NCBI RefSeq assembly: GCF_013415845.1
Contig: NZ_CP058907.1
Location: 4,774,001-4,838,000 of the forward strand
Direction of reading: 5' to 3'
DNA length: 64,000 nt
Origin: Rhodopseudomonas palustris
GTDB taxonomy: Bacteria; Pseudomonadota; Alphaproteobacteria; Rhizobiales; Xanthobacteraceae
The notes under the pieces are model-generated. The model had not been told where the DNA came from. It did not search any database and was given only the letters and a program-made list of their open reading frames with translations. Shown piece by piece: positions 54,416 through 62,720 of this stretch. Position numbers and translations under genes: made by a program. Within the stretch, counting starts at the first letter, position 1, and every line of letters starts with the position of its first letter.

Positions 54416-57400
54416 TTATTCCGCCGCGTCGGCAAGCGGAAAGGCGTTCGGCGCGGCGCCGCCGTGTTGCGGCGCGAGATCGGGCTCCTCGGCCTTCCCC
54501 CGTTCGTCCAGGCTGTTGCGGAACCACAGCGCATACAGGCCGGGCAGATAGAACAGCGTCAGGAAGGTGGCGACGAACAGGCCGCCCATGATGGTGATCG
54601 CCATCGGCCCCCAGAACGCCGAGCGCGACAGCGGGATCATCGCCAGGATCGCCGCCAGCGCGGTCAGCACCACCGGCCGCGCCCGGCGCACCGTCGCCTC
54701 GACGATCGCCTCACGCCGGGGCGAACCGTGCGCGACATCGCTCTCGATCTGGTCGACCAGGATCACCGCATTGCGCATGATCATGCCGGCGAGCGCGATC
54801 AGGCCGAGCAGCGCCACGAAGCCGAACGGCGCCGAGGCGACGTTGAGCCCGAGCGAGGCGCCGATGATGCCGAGCGGCGCGGTGAGAAACACCAGCAGCA
54901 GCCGCGGGAAGCTTTGCAGCTGGATCATCAGCAGCGCCAGCATCGCAATCACCATCACCGGAAACAGGATGAAGATCGAGGCATTGCCTTTGGTGGACTC
55001 CTCGATCGCGCCGCCGGTCTCGATCCGGTAGGCCGGCTGCAGATTGGCGCGGATGTTCTCGAGCTGCGGCCAGATCGCGTTGGTGACGTCCGGCGCCTGC
55101 ACGCCGTCGACGACGTCGCCGCGCACGGTGATCGCCATGTCGCGATTGCGCCGCCACAGGATCGGCTCCTCGTGCGAATACTCGACCTTGGCGACCTGCG
55201 ACAGCGGCACCGCCATGCCGTTGCGGGCCGTAATGGTGAGTTCGCCGATCCGGGCGAGATCGAGCCGCTCGTTCGGCACCGCGCGCGCGACCACGCCGAT
55301 CTTTTCGACGCCGTCCCGCACGGTCGTGACTTGCGCACCGGAGATCAGCATCGCCAGCGCCTGCGAGACGTCCTGCGGCGTCAGGCCGAGTGCGCGGGCA
55401 CGCGACTGGTCGACAACCAATTTGAGATACGGCGACTGCTCGTTCCAATCGAGATGCGGATCGACGACGTTCGCGTTCTTCTTCACGACGTCCCGGACCT
55501 GATAGGCGATCTCGCGGACCTTGGCGGTGTCCGGACCGATCACCCGGAACTGCACCGGGAAGCCGACCGGTGGGCCGAAGTTGAAGCGGTCGACACGCAC
55601 CCGCGCCGCCGCGAGCCGGCCGCTATGCGCAGCCTGCTCGATCCGCGCCTTGATCCGCTCGCGCGCCGCGACGTCCTTGGCGACGACCACGATCTCGGCA
55701 AACGACTCGGTCGGAAGCTGCGGATTGAGGCCGAGCCAGAACCGCGGCGAGCCCTTGCCGACGTAAGCGGTGTAGGTCGCGATATCGCCGTCGTCCTTCA
55801 GCAGCGTCTCGGCTTCCTTCACCGACTTCATGGTGACGTCGAACGCGGTGCCTTCGGGCAGGCGGAGCTGCAGGAACAGTTCAGGCCGTTCCGACAGCGG
55901 GAAGAACTGCTGCTGGACGTGGCCGAAGCCGACCACCGCGGCGATGAAGATGCCGACCGTCGCCGTCACCACCGTGCCGCGCCAGCGCACGCACCAGGTG
56001 ACCGCGGCGCGGAGCGCGCGATAGATCCGGGTGTGATACACCTCGTCCGGATTGTGGCCCTTCTTGCCGGCGAAGTCCGGCAGCAGCTTGACGCCGATAT
56101 AGGGCGTGAAGATCACCGCCACGAACCACGAGGCGATCAGCGCGATCGCCACGATCCAGAAGATGCCGCCGGCATATTCGCCGACGCCGGAGTTCGCGAA
56201 GCCGATCGGCAGGAAACCGGCGGCGGTCACCAGCGTGCCGGTGAGCATCGGAAACGCCGTCGACTCCCAGGCGAACGACGCTGCCTTGGCGCGGTCCCAG
56301 CCCTGCTCCATCTTCACCACCATCATCTCCACCGCGATGATGGCGTCATCGACCAGAAGACCGAGCGCGATGATGAGCGCACCGAGCGTGATCCGGTGCA
56401 GATCGATCGCCATCACGTTCATGACGATGAACACGATCGCGAGCACCAATGGCACCGACAGTGCCACCACGATGCCGGTGCGCCAGCCGAGCGCCAGGAA
56501 CGACACGAACAGCACGATCACCAGCGCCTCGACGAACGAGCGCATGAACTCGCCGACCGCGTGCTTCACCACTTCGGGCTGGTCGGCGATCTGTTCGATG
56601 TCGATGCCCTGCGGCACGTCGGCCATGAACGACGTGGTCGCCGCACTGACCTGCTCGCCGAGCTGCGGGATGTTGGCGCCCTTGGCGGTGACGACGCCGA
56701 TGCCGATCGCCGGCTTGCCCTTCTGGCGCACCTGATAATCGGTCGGGTCGACATAACCATGCCGGATCTCGGCGACGTCGCCGAGCCGAAATACCCGGCC
56801 GCCGCTTTCGACCGGCGTCTCCGCCACCGCCTGCGCACCATCGAGCGCGCCGGTGACGCGCAGCGGCACACGCTGGGACGAAGTCTCGACCGTGCCGGCC
56901 GGCACCACCGCGTTCTGCTTGGCGAGCGAGTCGAAGATCGCCTGCGGCGTCAGCCCGAGCGTCGCCAGCTTGGCGTGCGAGAACTCGACATAGATCTTCT
57001 CGTCCTGGGTACCGTAGATGTTGACCTTGGAAACGCCCGCGACCTTGAGCAGCCGCTGCCGCAATCCTTCGGCGGCCTTCTTGAGCTGCGCGTAGCTCGC
57101 GCCGTCGCCGGTCATCATGTAGAGGATCGAATCGACGTCGCCGTATTCATCATTGATCGACGGGCCGATCAAATTGCTCGGCAGCTGCGGCGCGACATCC
57201 CACAGCTTCTTGCGCAGCAGATAGAACAGGTGCGGCACTTCGGACGGCGGCGTCGAGTCGCGGAACGTCACCTGCATCGCGGTGAACGACGCTTTCGAAT
57301 AGGTCTGCACCTTTTCGAAGTAAGGCAGCTCCTGCAGCTTCTTCTCGATCGGGTCGGCGACCTGTTCCTGCATCTCCTTGGCGGTGGCGCCGGGCCAGAT

Positions 57401-57553
57401 CGCCGACACCACCGCGACCTTGACGGTGAATGACGGATCTTCGCCGCGGCCGAGCCGCTGATACGAATAGATGCCGGTGAAGCCGAGCGCGCAGATCAGA
57501 AACAGGATCAGCGCCGGATGTCGGACCGCCCAGGCCGACAGATTGAAACGCAT
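54416..57553 (-). CDS. RND-family efflux pump, inner-membrane subunit
   Basis: A 1045-aa proton-driven pump with twelve membrane segments and two large periplasmic loops in the usual RND layout. The TM4 proton-relay pair is seen in GLLVDDAIIAVEMMVVKMEQG (residues about 400-420). It begins MRFNLSAWAVRHPALILF. It partners the MFP of the next gene by 21 bp; no outer-membrane factor is encoded here, so a TolC-type protein from elsewhere would be needed. The drug or metabolite exported is not known. Confidence 0.93.
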   Translation of the reverse strand: MRFNLSAWAVRHPALILFLICALGFTGIYSYQRLGRGEDPSFTVKVAVVSAIWPGATAKEMQEQVADPIEKKLQELPYFEKVQTYSKASFTAMQVTFRDSTPPSEVPHLFYLLRKKLWDVAPQLPSNLIGPSINDEYGDVDSILYMMTGDGASYAQLKKAAEGLRQRLLKVAGVSKVNIYGTQDEKIYVEFSHAKLATLGLTPQAIFDSLAKQNAVVPAGTVETSSQRVPLRVTGALDGAQAVAETPVESGGRVFRLGDVAEIRHGYVDPTDYQVRQKGKPAIGIGVVTAKGANIPQLGEQVSAATTSFMADVPQGIDIEQIADQPEVVKHAVGEFMRSFVEALVIVLFVSFLALGWRTGIVVALSVPLVLAIVFIVMNVMAIDLHRITLGALIIALGLLVDDAIIAVEMMVVKMEQGWDRAKAASFAWESTAFPMLTGTLVTAAGFLPIGFANSGVGEYAGGIFWIVAIALIASWFVAVIFTPYIGVKLLPDFAGKKGHNPDEVYHTRIYRALRAAVTWCVRWRGTVVTATVGIFIAAVVGFGHVQQQFFPLSERPELFLQLRLPEGTAFDVTMKSVKEAETLLKDDGDIATYTAYVGKGSPRFWLGLNPQLPTESFAEIVVVAKDVAARERIKARIEQAAHSGRLAAARVRVDRFNFGPPVGFPVQFRVIGPDTAKVREIAYQVRDVVKKNANVVDPHLDWNEQSPYLKLVVDQSRARALGLTPQDVSQALAMLISGAQVTTVRDGVEKIGVVARAVPNERLDLARIGELTITARNGMAVPLSQVAKVEYSHEEPILWRRNRDMAITVRGDVVDGVQAPDVTNAIWPQLENIRANLQPAYRIETGGAIEESTKGNASIFILFPVMVIAMLALLMIQLQSFPRLLLVFLTAPLGIIGASLGLNVASAPFGFVALLGLIALAGMIMRNAVILVDQIESDVAHGSPRREAIVEATVRRARPVVLTALAAILAMIPLSRSAFWGPMAITIMGGLFVATFLTLFYLPGLYALWFRNSLDERGKAEEPDLAPQHGGAAPNAFPLADAAE

Positions 57554-57574
57554 CGCCGCACTCCCCAGCGCAGA

Positions 57575-58681
57575 TCAGAACGTCAGAGCCGACACCACCC
57601 GCACCTTTTCGGCAGGATCGAGTTTCTGCACACCGAGCGTGACGATCTGATCGCCTTCGTCGACGCCCTCGGTAATCACCACGTCGTCGGTCTCGTATGA
57701 CTTCACGGCGACTCGCTTCAGCTTCACCTCGCCGCTGCCGTGGACGACGTAAAGCGACGGCTGGCCGCCCTGGTTGAACAGCGCCGACAGCGGCACCCGG
57801 GCGACGCGGACCTTGTCGGGATCGGTCAGCGTCAGCGTCGCAGTCATGCCGAGCACGACCCGGTCGTCGGCATCCGGCAGCGAGAACTTGGCCAGGAACG
57901 TACGGGTTGCGGGATCGGCGAGCGGCGCCACCTCGCGCAGCTTGGCCACATAGTGCCGGCCGGGCTCGGACCACAGCGTGACGTCGGCCAGCCCCTTGGT
58001 GGCGCGGGTGATCAGCGTTTCGGGGATCGCCACCACTGCTTCCTTCTCGCCGATGCGGGCGAGGCGGAACGCGGCCTGACCGGCCGCGACCACCTGCCCA
58101 GGTTCGACCAGCGCGGATGCCACGACACCGTGACTGTCGGCTTCGAGCGTTGCGTAGGACAGCGAGTTGCGGGTCAGCTCGACCGAGCGCTCGGCGCGGG
58201 CAAAGCGGGCGCGGGCCTCGTCCGCGGTGGCGCGCGCCTGATCCATTTGGGCTTCGGTCGCCCAGCCCTTGGCGCGCAACTCCTTGGCGCGGTTTTCGGA
58301 CGCGATTGCCTGCGCCAGCACGCCCTTAGCGGCGCTGTGCTCGGCCTCTGCCTGTTCGGCCTGCAGCTTCAGATCGGTCTGATCGAGCAGCGCCAGCTTC
58401 TGGCCGACCTCAACGGTGTCGCCGACTTCGACGAGGCGCTTGGCCACCTTGCCGGTGACCCGGAAGCCGACGTCGGTTTCGGTGCGGGGCTTGATCGTGC
58501 CGACGAAGCTGCGCTCGGGCGCCTGCGGGGCGTAATGCACCGCGGTGACCAGGACCGGGCGCTTGGAGAGCTCCTGTTTGGCGTCCTTGCCGTCGCAGCC
58601 CGCCAAGCCAAGGATCGCAACGGCAAGCAGGGCACCCGCTAACAGCCTGAAAAACCCGTCGAAAGCAGAAATCGCACGCAT
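57575..58681 (-). CDS. RND efflux periplasmic adaptor (membrane fusion protein), lipoprotein
   Basis: A 368-aa HlyD/AcrA-type adaptor. The signal sequence has a lipobox LGLAGC, with Cys29 as lipid site. Lipoyl, alpha-hairpin (coiled coil about residues 100-165), beta-barrel (IKPRTETDVGFRVTGKVAKRL) and membrane-proximal domains follow. It connects the pump to an outer-membrane channel. It is the first gene of the MFP-RND-TetR operon and lies downstream of the 14-bp palindrome at 58718. Confidence 0.92.
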   Translation of the reverse strand: MRAISAFDGFFRLLAGALLAVAILGLAGCDGKDAKQELSKRPVLVTAVHYAPQAPERSFVGTIKPRTETDVGFRVTGKVAKRLVEVGDTVEVGQKLALLDQTDLKLQAEQAEAEHSAAKGVLAQAIASENRAKELRAKGWATEAQMDQARATADEARARFARAERSVELTRNSLSYATLEADSHGVVASALVEPGQVVAAGQAAFRLARIGEKEAVVAIPETLITRATKGLADVTLWSEPGRHYVAKLREVAPLADPATRTFLAKFSLPDADDRVVLGMTATLTLTDPDKVRVARVPLSALFNQGGQPSLYVVHGSGEVKLKRVAVKSYETDDVVITEGVDEGDQIVTLGVQKLDPAEKVRVVSALTF

Positions 58682-58717
58682 CGGCAGCCTCCCTTGCGTT
58701 CAAGGGAACTGTCGACT

Positions 58718-58751
58718 GATCTCTGACGATTGTCAATAATCGTCAGAGATC
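58718..58751. promoter_or_regulatory. TetR operator of the efflux operon (candidate)
   Basis: GATCTCTGACGATT gtcaat AATCGTCAGAGATC: perfect 14-bp arms with a 6-bp centre. A smaller palindrome TGAC gatt GTCA is nested in the left half. It lies 37-70 bp upstream of the MFP start, exactly where a TetR repressor would act. Confidence 0.7.
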
Positions 58752-58800
58752 ATCAGTTCGTGACGGAGGCGTCGCCTGCTTTCCAAGCTCACGGGCTCGC

Positions 58801-59280
58801 CTACACGCCCTCGTACGCTCGCTGCAGGGCGCCGACGTCGAGCTTCACCATCTGCATCATCGCCTGTATGGCGCGCTTGGCGCCCTCACGGTTCGAACCA
58901 GCGAACAGCTTGAGCGCGCCGACGGGGACGATCTGCCAGGACAGGCCGTAGCGGTCGCGCAGCCAGCCGCACGCCACCGGCTCGCCGCCCTCCGCCAGCA
59001 GCGCATCCCACAGCCGATCGACCTCGGCCTGATCGACGCAATCGATCTTGAACGACACCGCGTGATTGAACGGCAGCGGCGTGCCGCCGTTCAGCGCCAT
59101 GAACGGCTGACCGGCCACCGTGAACTCGACAACCAGCACCGAGCCCTCGGGTCCGCCCGGGGTGTCGACGACGCTGCGCTGGATGTTGTCGATCCGCGAG
59201 CCCGGCAGCAGCGACACGTAGAATTGGGCCGCCTGTTCGGCTTCGCCGGCAAACCACAAGCAAGGAACGATCTTCGACAT
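58801..59280 (-). CDS. VOC superfamily protein, PhnB/3-demethylubiquinone methyltransferase-like
   Basis: A 159-aa glyoxalase-fold (VOC) protein. It begins MSKIVPCLWFAGEAEQAAQF and has the motif GLSWQIVPVGALKL typical of the PhnB/YdcE-like group, often annotated as 3-demethylubiquinone-9 methyltransferase without biochemical proof. GGGAGG lies nine bases upstream of ATG 59280; a further ATG at 59289 is a weaker choice. It is divergent in function from its neighbours and probably monocistronic. Confidence 0.82.
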   Translation of the reverse strand: MSKIVPCLWFAGEAEQAAQFYVSLLPGSRIDNIQRSVVDTPGGPEGSVLVVEFTVAGQPFMALNGGTPLPFNHAVSFKIDCVDQAEVDRLWDALLAEGGEPVACGWLRDRYGLSWQIVPVGALKLFAGSNREGAKRAIQAMMQMVKLDVGALQRAYEGV

Positions 59281-59386
59281 TTCGCGCATCCTCCCGCACA
59301 ACGCATCTGCATTGTGCCGAGGACGATCGAAGGCGCCGCCGGCCGACAGCCGAGGTCGGATTCTAAGAAGCAATCAGGATCGAACT

Positions 59387-62008
59387 TCAGCTCGCCAGCT
59401 TCAGGCTGCCTTCGCATTGCCGGCGCAGCTCTATCAGCGCCTTGTTGAGCTGACCGGTGAACAGATCGAGCGCCTCGGGCGAGATCGATCCCGCTTCGCG
59501 CTCGATCGAACGTGCGATCTCGGCGATCGGGTGGAAGCCGAGTGTGCGGGCCCCGCCCTTGAGCGAATGCGCCTCGACCTCAAGGTTTTGGCGGTCCATG
59601 TGTTCGGCAAAGCGCCGGAACAGCGCAATCCGCCGCTCGGTTTCGGCGAAGAACAGCGCCACCATCTCGTTCACCTGATCCTGGCCGATCTCAGCGGTGA
59701 GTTCGGCGAGCGTGTCGAGATCGACCAGCATCGGCGGCGACGGCATCGTCACCGGTGTCGATGCGCCGCGCAGCGCCCGCAGCACGGCCGCAACCAGCGC
59801 CGGCTTGCGCAGCGGCTTTGCCAGGAAGTCATTCATGCCGGCGTCGCGGCAAACTTTGACGTCGTCGGGGAAGGCGTTCGCGGTGAGCGCGATGATCGGC
59901 AGTTTGGCAAGCGCGCCGCCCTTGCCGCGGATCGCCCGGGTGGCGGCGAGGCCGTCCATGTTGGGCATCCGCACGTCCATCAGTACGACGTCGAACTCGC
60001 CCTCGCCTGCCGTCTGCACCGCGTCCGTGCCGTCGGACACCACGGTGATTTCGGCGGCGAATTCCTGCAGCATCTTCATCACCACCATCTGGTTGGTGGA
60101 GTCGTCTTCGGCGATCAGCACGCGTAGCGGCCGTCCCAGCATCGCGATGCGGGTGCGGAGATCGTCGCTGCCGAGCCGGTCGAGCCGGTGGTCGGCAATC
60201 CACGCATTGCTCCACGGCAGATCGAGGCTGAAGCGGAAGGTCGAACCCTCGCCTTCGCGGGAGGTGACGGCGATATCGCCGCCCATCTGTTCGACGATCC
60301 GCCGGCTGATCGCGAGCCCAAGCCCGGTGCCGCCGAACCGGCGATTGATCGAGACATCGGCCTGGGCAAAGTCGGTGAACAGGCTGCCGACACGATCCGG
60401 CGAAATGCCGATGCCGGTATCGGTCACCTGCCACTCGACGGTGGCGTGGCTGTCGTTGCGTTTCACGCACGTCAGCACGATGGCAATCGAGCCTTGCTCG
60501 GTGAACTTCACCGCGTTCGCAGCGAGGTTGAGCAGCACCTGGCGGATTCGTGCCGCGTCACCGTTCAACGATGGCGGTAGCCGCGGATCGATATCGACCT
60601 TCAGTTCGATGCCCTTGCCTCGAACTTCCGGCTCGATAATCGCGCGGACCGACTCGACCAGGGTGGTGGGCGAGAAGTCGGCCTGCTCGAACTCCAGCCG
60701 GCCGGCCTCGAGTTTCGACAGATCGAGGATATCGTTGAGGATGCGCAGCAGGTCGTCACCGGAATCGCGGATCGTGGTAACGGCCTGTTGCTGCTCGGGA
60801 TCGAGCTTGGTTTCGAGCAGTGAGTTGGCGAGGCCCAGCACACCGTTCATCGGCGTACGGATCTCGTGACTCATCATCGCCAGGAAGCTGGACTTGGCGC
60901 GGTTCTCGGCCTCGGCCTGCTCGGCGCGCCAGCGCTCGGTGACGTCACGGCCGACGCCGCGATAGCCGGCGAACTCGCCGGCCGCATCGAGCATCGGCTT
61001 GGCGGTGAGCGACCACAGCCGCGGCGTGCCGCCGATCACCACATGCACCACAAGATCGTTCATCGGCTCCCGCTGCGCCATCTTCGCAGCGACACCCATG
61101 GCGCAGCGGCCATCCTCCGGGCACAGCATGCCGATCACGTCCGCGAGCGGCGCCCCGATCAGCAGCGACGGCGGCAGCTTGGCGACTTCGACGAAGCGCT
61201 CCGGCACATGCACCAGCCGGCCATGGGCATCGGTCTGCCACAGCCAGTCGCTGGCGTTGGCCTGGAAATCCTTCAGCAGCAGCGAGATGATTTCAGTCTG
61301 CCGTTCGAGTTCGAACTTCGCCCGCAAATTGTCGAAGAACATCTCGCCGTGCGAGATCAGGTTGCGCGACATGAACACCGAGTACAGCACCAGGAAGGCC
61401 GCGGTGATGCGGTAAGCTATGCCATCGCACAGCGCCAGCGACAGCGCCGATCCAGCCGCCAGTGACCAAGTATAAGCGAGGCCGGCGCGTGGCACCGTGG
61501 ACAGCGTAAACGCGCCGCCGGAGATCATGCCGGCCGCCACGCAGGCGACGATCAACTGATCACCCGGATCGGCCTTGACGAACACCATCACGGGCATCGC
61601 GCCCCAGATCAATCCGAGCAGCAACGCGTGCAGCGTCATCCGCCGGATCGCATGGGCGGAGGCCTCGAGCCGGGGCTCGAAGCGGTTGCGCAGCCACGAC
61701 TGAACCGCCGATCCCGCCGCGAACACGATCATCGCCGTCCACGCCAGCAGTTGCGGGCGGGCGTCGTTGTCCCAGAAGGTGAACAGGATCAGCGCAGCGT
61801 TGGCGACGTTGATACTCATCGTCACCGGCGTCAGCCGGGTGACGCTGTTGATCTGCGCGGCGCGGATCCGCCGCATTTCCTGCTCGTCGATATCGGTGTT
61901 CGCGATCAGCGTGCCGGCGCCGCGGCCGCCGAGCCAGAAGTCGAGCAGAGCCGACCGATCGGTTCGGGACATCCAGGCCGTTGTCATCGATTGCCACAGG
62001 CCGGACAT
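59387..62008 (-). CDS. Hybrid sensor histidine kinase with receiver and Hpt domains
   Basis: An 873-aa multidomain kinase. The N-terminus has about six membrane segments (residues 60-215; [27 protein letters not shown]). A PAS-like domain follows (about 245-360), then HisKA with the phospho-His in [13 protein letters not shown] (about 379), the HATPase domain with DTGIGISPD and [11 protein letters not shown], a receiver domain with Asp at about 674 ([10 protein letters not shown]), and a C-terminal Hpt domain with [12 protein letters not shown] (about 813). All four relay steps are thus in one chain. The output regulator is not seen; no cognate response regulator lies nearby. Confidence 0.93.
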   Translation of the reverse strand: MSGLWQSMTTAWMSRTDRSALLDFWLGGRGAGTLIANTDIDEQEMRRIRAAQINSVTRLTPVTMSINVANAALILFTFWDNDARPQLLAWTAMIVFAAGSAVQSWLRNRFEPRLEASAHAIRRMTLHALLLGLIWGAMPVMVFVKADPGDQLIVACVAAGMISGGAFTLSTVPRAGLAYTWSLAAGSALSLALCDGIAYRITAAFLVLYSVFMSRNLISHGEMFFDNLRAKFELERQTEIISLLLKDFQANASDWLWQTDAHGRLVHVPERFVEVAKLPPSLLIGAPLADVIGMLCPEDGRCAMGVAAKMAQREPMNDLVVHVVIGGTPRLWSLTAKPMLDAAGEFAGYRGVGRDVTERWRAEQAEAENRAKSSFLAMMSHEIRTPMNGVLGLANSLLETKLDPEQQQAVTTIRDSGDDLLRILNDILDLSKLEAGRLEFEQADFSPTTLVESVRAIIEPEVRGKGIELKVDIDPRLPPSLNGDAARIRQVLLNLAANAVKFTEQGSIAIVLTCVKRNDSHATVEWQVTDTGIGISPDRVGSLFTDFAQADVSINRRFGGTGLGLAISRRIVEQMGGDIAVTSREGEGSTFRFSLDLPWSNAWIADHRLDRLGSDDLRTRIAMLGRPLRVLIAEDDSTNQMVVMKMLQEFAAEITVVSDGTDAVQTAGEGEFDVVLMDVRMPNMDGLAATRAIRGKGGALAKLPIIALTANAFPDDVKVCRDAGMNDFLAKPLRKPALVAAVLRALRGASTPVTMPSPPMLVDLDTLAELTAEIGQDQVNEMVALFFAETERRIALFRRFAEHMDRQNLEVEAHSLKGGARTLGFHPIAEIARSIEREAGSISPEALDLFTGQLNKALIELRRQCEGSLKLAS

Positions 62009-62216
62009 CTCGAAACGCTCTCTCGGCCGTCCTCAGATCCAGGTCGTCGCTGTGTCATGCGCGGCCCCGCATGCACAGTTTAGCCGCCCGAGAGGATCAA
62101 GTCTTCCTTTCGTACGACAGCGCCGGAGGCCACCATTCCCATGGTCGTCCGCCGGTCAGGTGATAGGCGATCGACCATGCGGCGGGCGGGCTTCACGACC
62201 GTTAACTCGACCGCCG

Positions 62217-62320
62217 AACCTCGGCCGCAACGGCCGCCTCGGTTAATAATCCGCCAAATGGACTAATCGACGGTAATTCAGTAGTTATCAATTGCACCAA
62301 AAACGTGCAATTATCTTTTT
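62217..62320 (+). ncRNA. Candidate small RNA with 3' terminator in the kinase-csbD spacer
   Basis: The 391-bp divergent region (62009-62399) has no gene but two stem-loops. The first pairs AACC..CGGCCG caa CGGCCG..GGTT (62217-62244). The second, AATTGCAC caaaaac GTGCAATT (62290-62312), is followed by ATCTTTTT, an intrinsic-terminator form. No plus-strand gene lies upstream, so the terminator would serve an unannotated short transcript. No promoter is evident and the second stem is AT-rich, so support is modest; it may instead be an operator. Confidence 0.25.
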
Positions 62321-62338
62321 CACAATCAAACACCCTGA

Positions 62339-62363
62339 GGAACATCCGAGGAGCCTGCCGGTT
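62339..62363 (+). promoter_or_regulatory. EcfG-type (general stress) promoter of csbD
   Basis: GGAAC, 16 bases, then GGTT (62339-62343 and 62360-62363) is one base off the alphaproteobacterial general-stress consensus GGAAC-N16/17-CGTT. It lies 37 bp upstream of the csbD ATG, giving a plausible short leader. Confidence 0.55.
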
Positions 62364-62399
62364 GTCTCCACGAAGCTCACAAAGTGAAGGAGACATTCA

Positions 62400-62615
62400 A
62401 TGGGTAGCACGATGGACAAGATCAAGGGTCAGGCCAACGAGCTCGCGGGCAAGGCCAAGCAGGGCATCGGTGAAGCCACCGGCTCTGACAAGCTGAAGGG
62501 CGAAGGCGCGATCCAGGAAGCCAAGGGCCACGGTCAGCAGGCGCTCGGCAATGCCAAGGACGCGGTCAAGGATACGGCCGACAAGGTCGCCGGCGCTGCG
62601 CACAAGAATCTCTGA
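62400..62615 (+). CDS. CsbD-family stress-response protein
   Basis: A 71-aa hydrophilic, Lys/Ala/Gly-rich protein starting [20 protein letters not shown]. The motifs [19 protein letters not shown] and [13 protein letters not shown] match the CsbD repeat pattern. CsbD proteins are made in stress and stationary phase in many bacteria; their biochemical role is unknown. GAAGGAGA lies seven bases before the ATG. The EcfG-like promoter upstream fits this use. Confidence 0.9.
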   Translation: MGSTMDKIKGQANELAGKAKQGIGEATGSDKLKGEGAIQEAKGHGQQALGNAKDAVKDTADKVAGAAHKNL

Positions 62616-62657
62616 TCTACCTTACTGATAGCCGCCGAGGCGGTCGTCAGTAGGTGC

Positions 62658-62681
62658 AAGACCGGCCCTCGGGCCGGTCTT
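62658..62681. terminator. Hairpin between csbD and the gamma-glutamyltransferase
   Basis: AAGACCGGCCC tc GGGCCGGTCTT has perfect 11-bp arms with a 2-nt loop and lies between convergent genes. No strong T-run follows on either strand. It probably ends csbD transcription. Confidence 0.55.
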
Positions 62682-62720
62682 CGCATGTCTGGAAGAGCCG
62701 CTTTTTATAAGGGCCGTGTA

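Noticed and set aside
54464..57433. A near-1000-codon open frame on the plus strand opposite the RND pump gene
   Set aside because: Same shadow effect. The translation is low-complexity Arg/His/Asp/Gln-rich and has no membrane or domain pattern, whereas the minus strand gives a complete RND pump.
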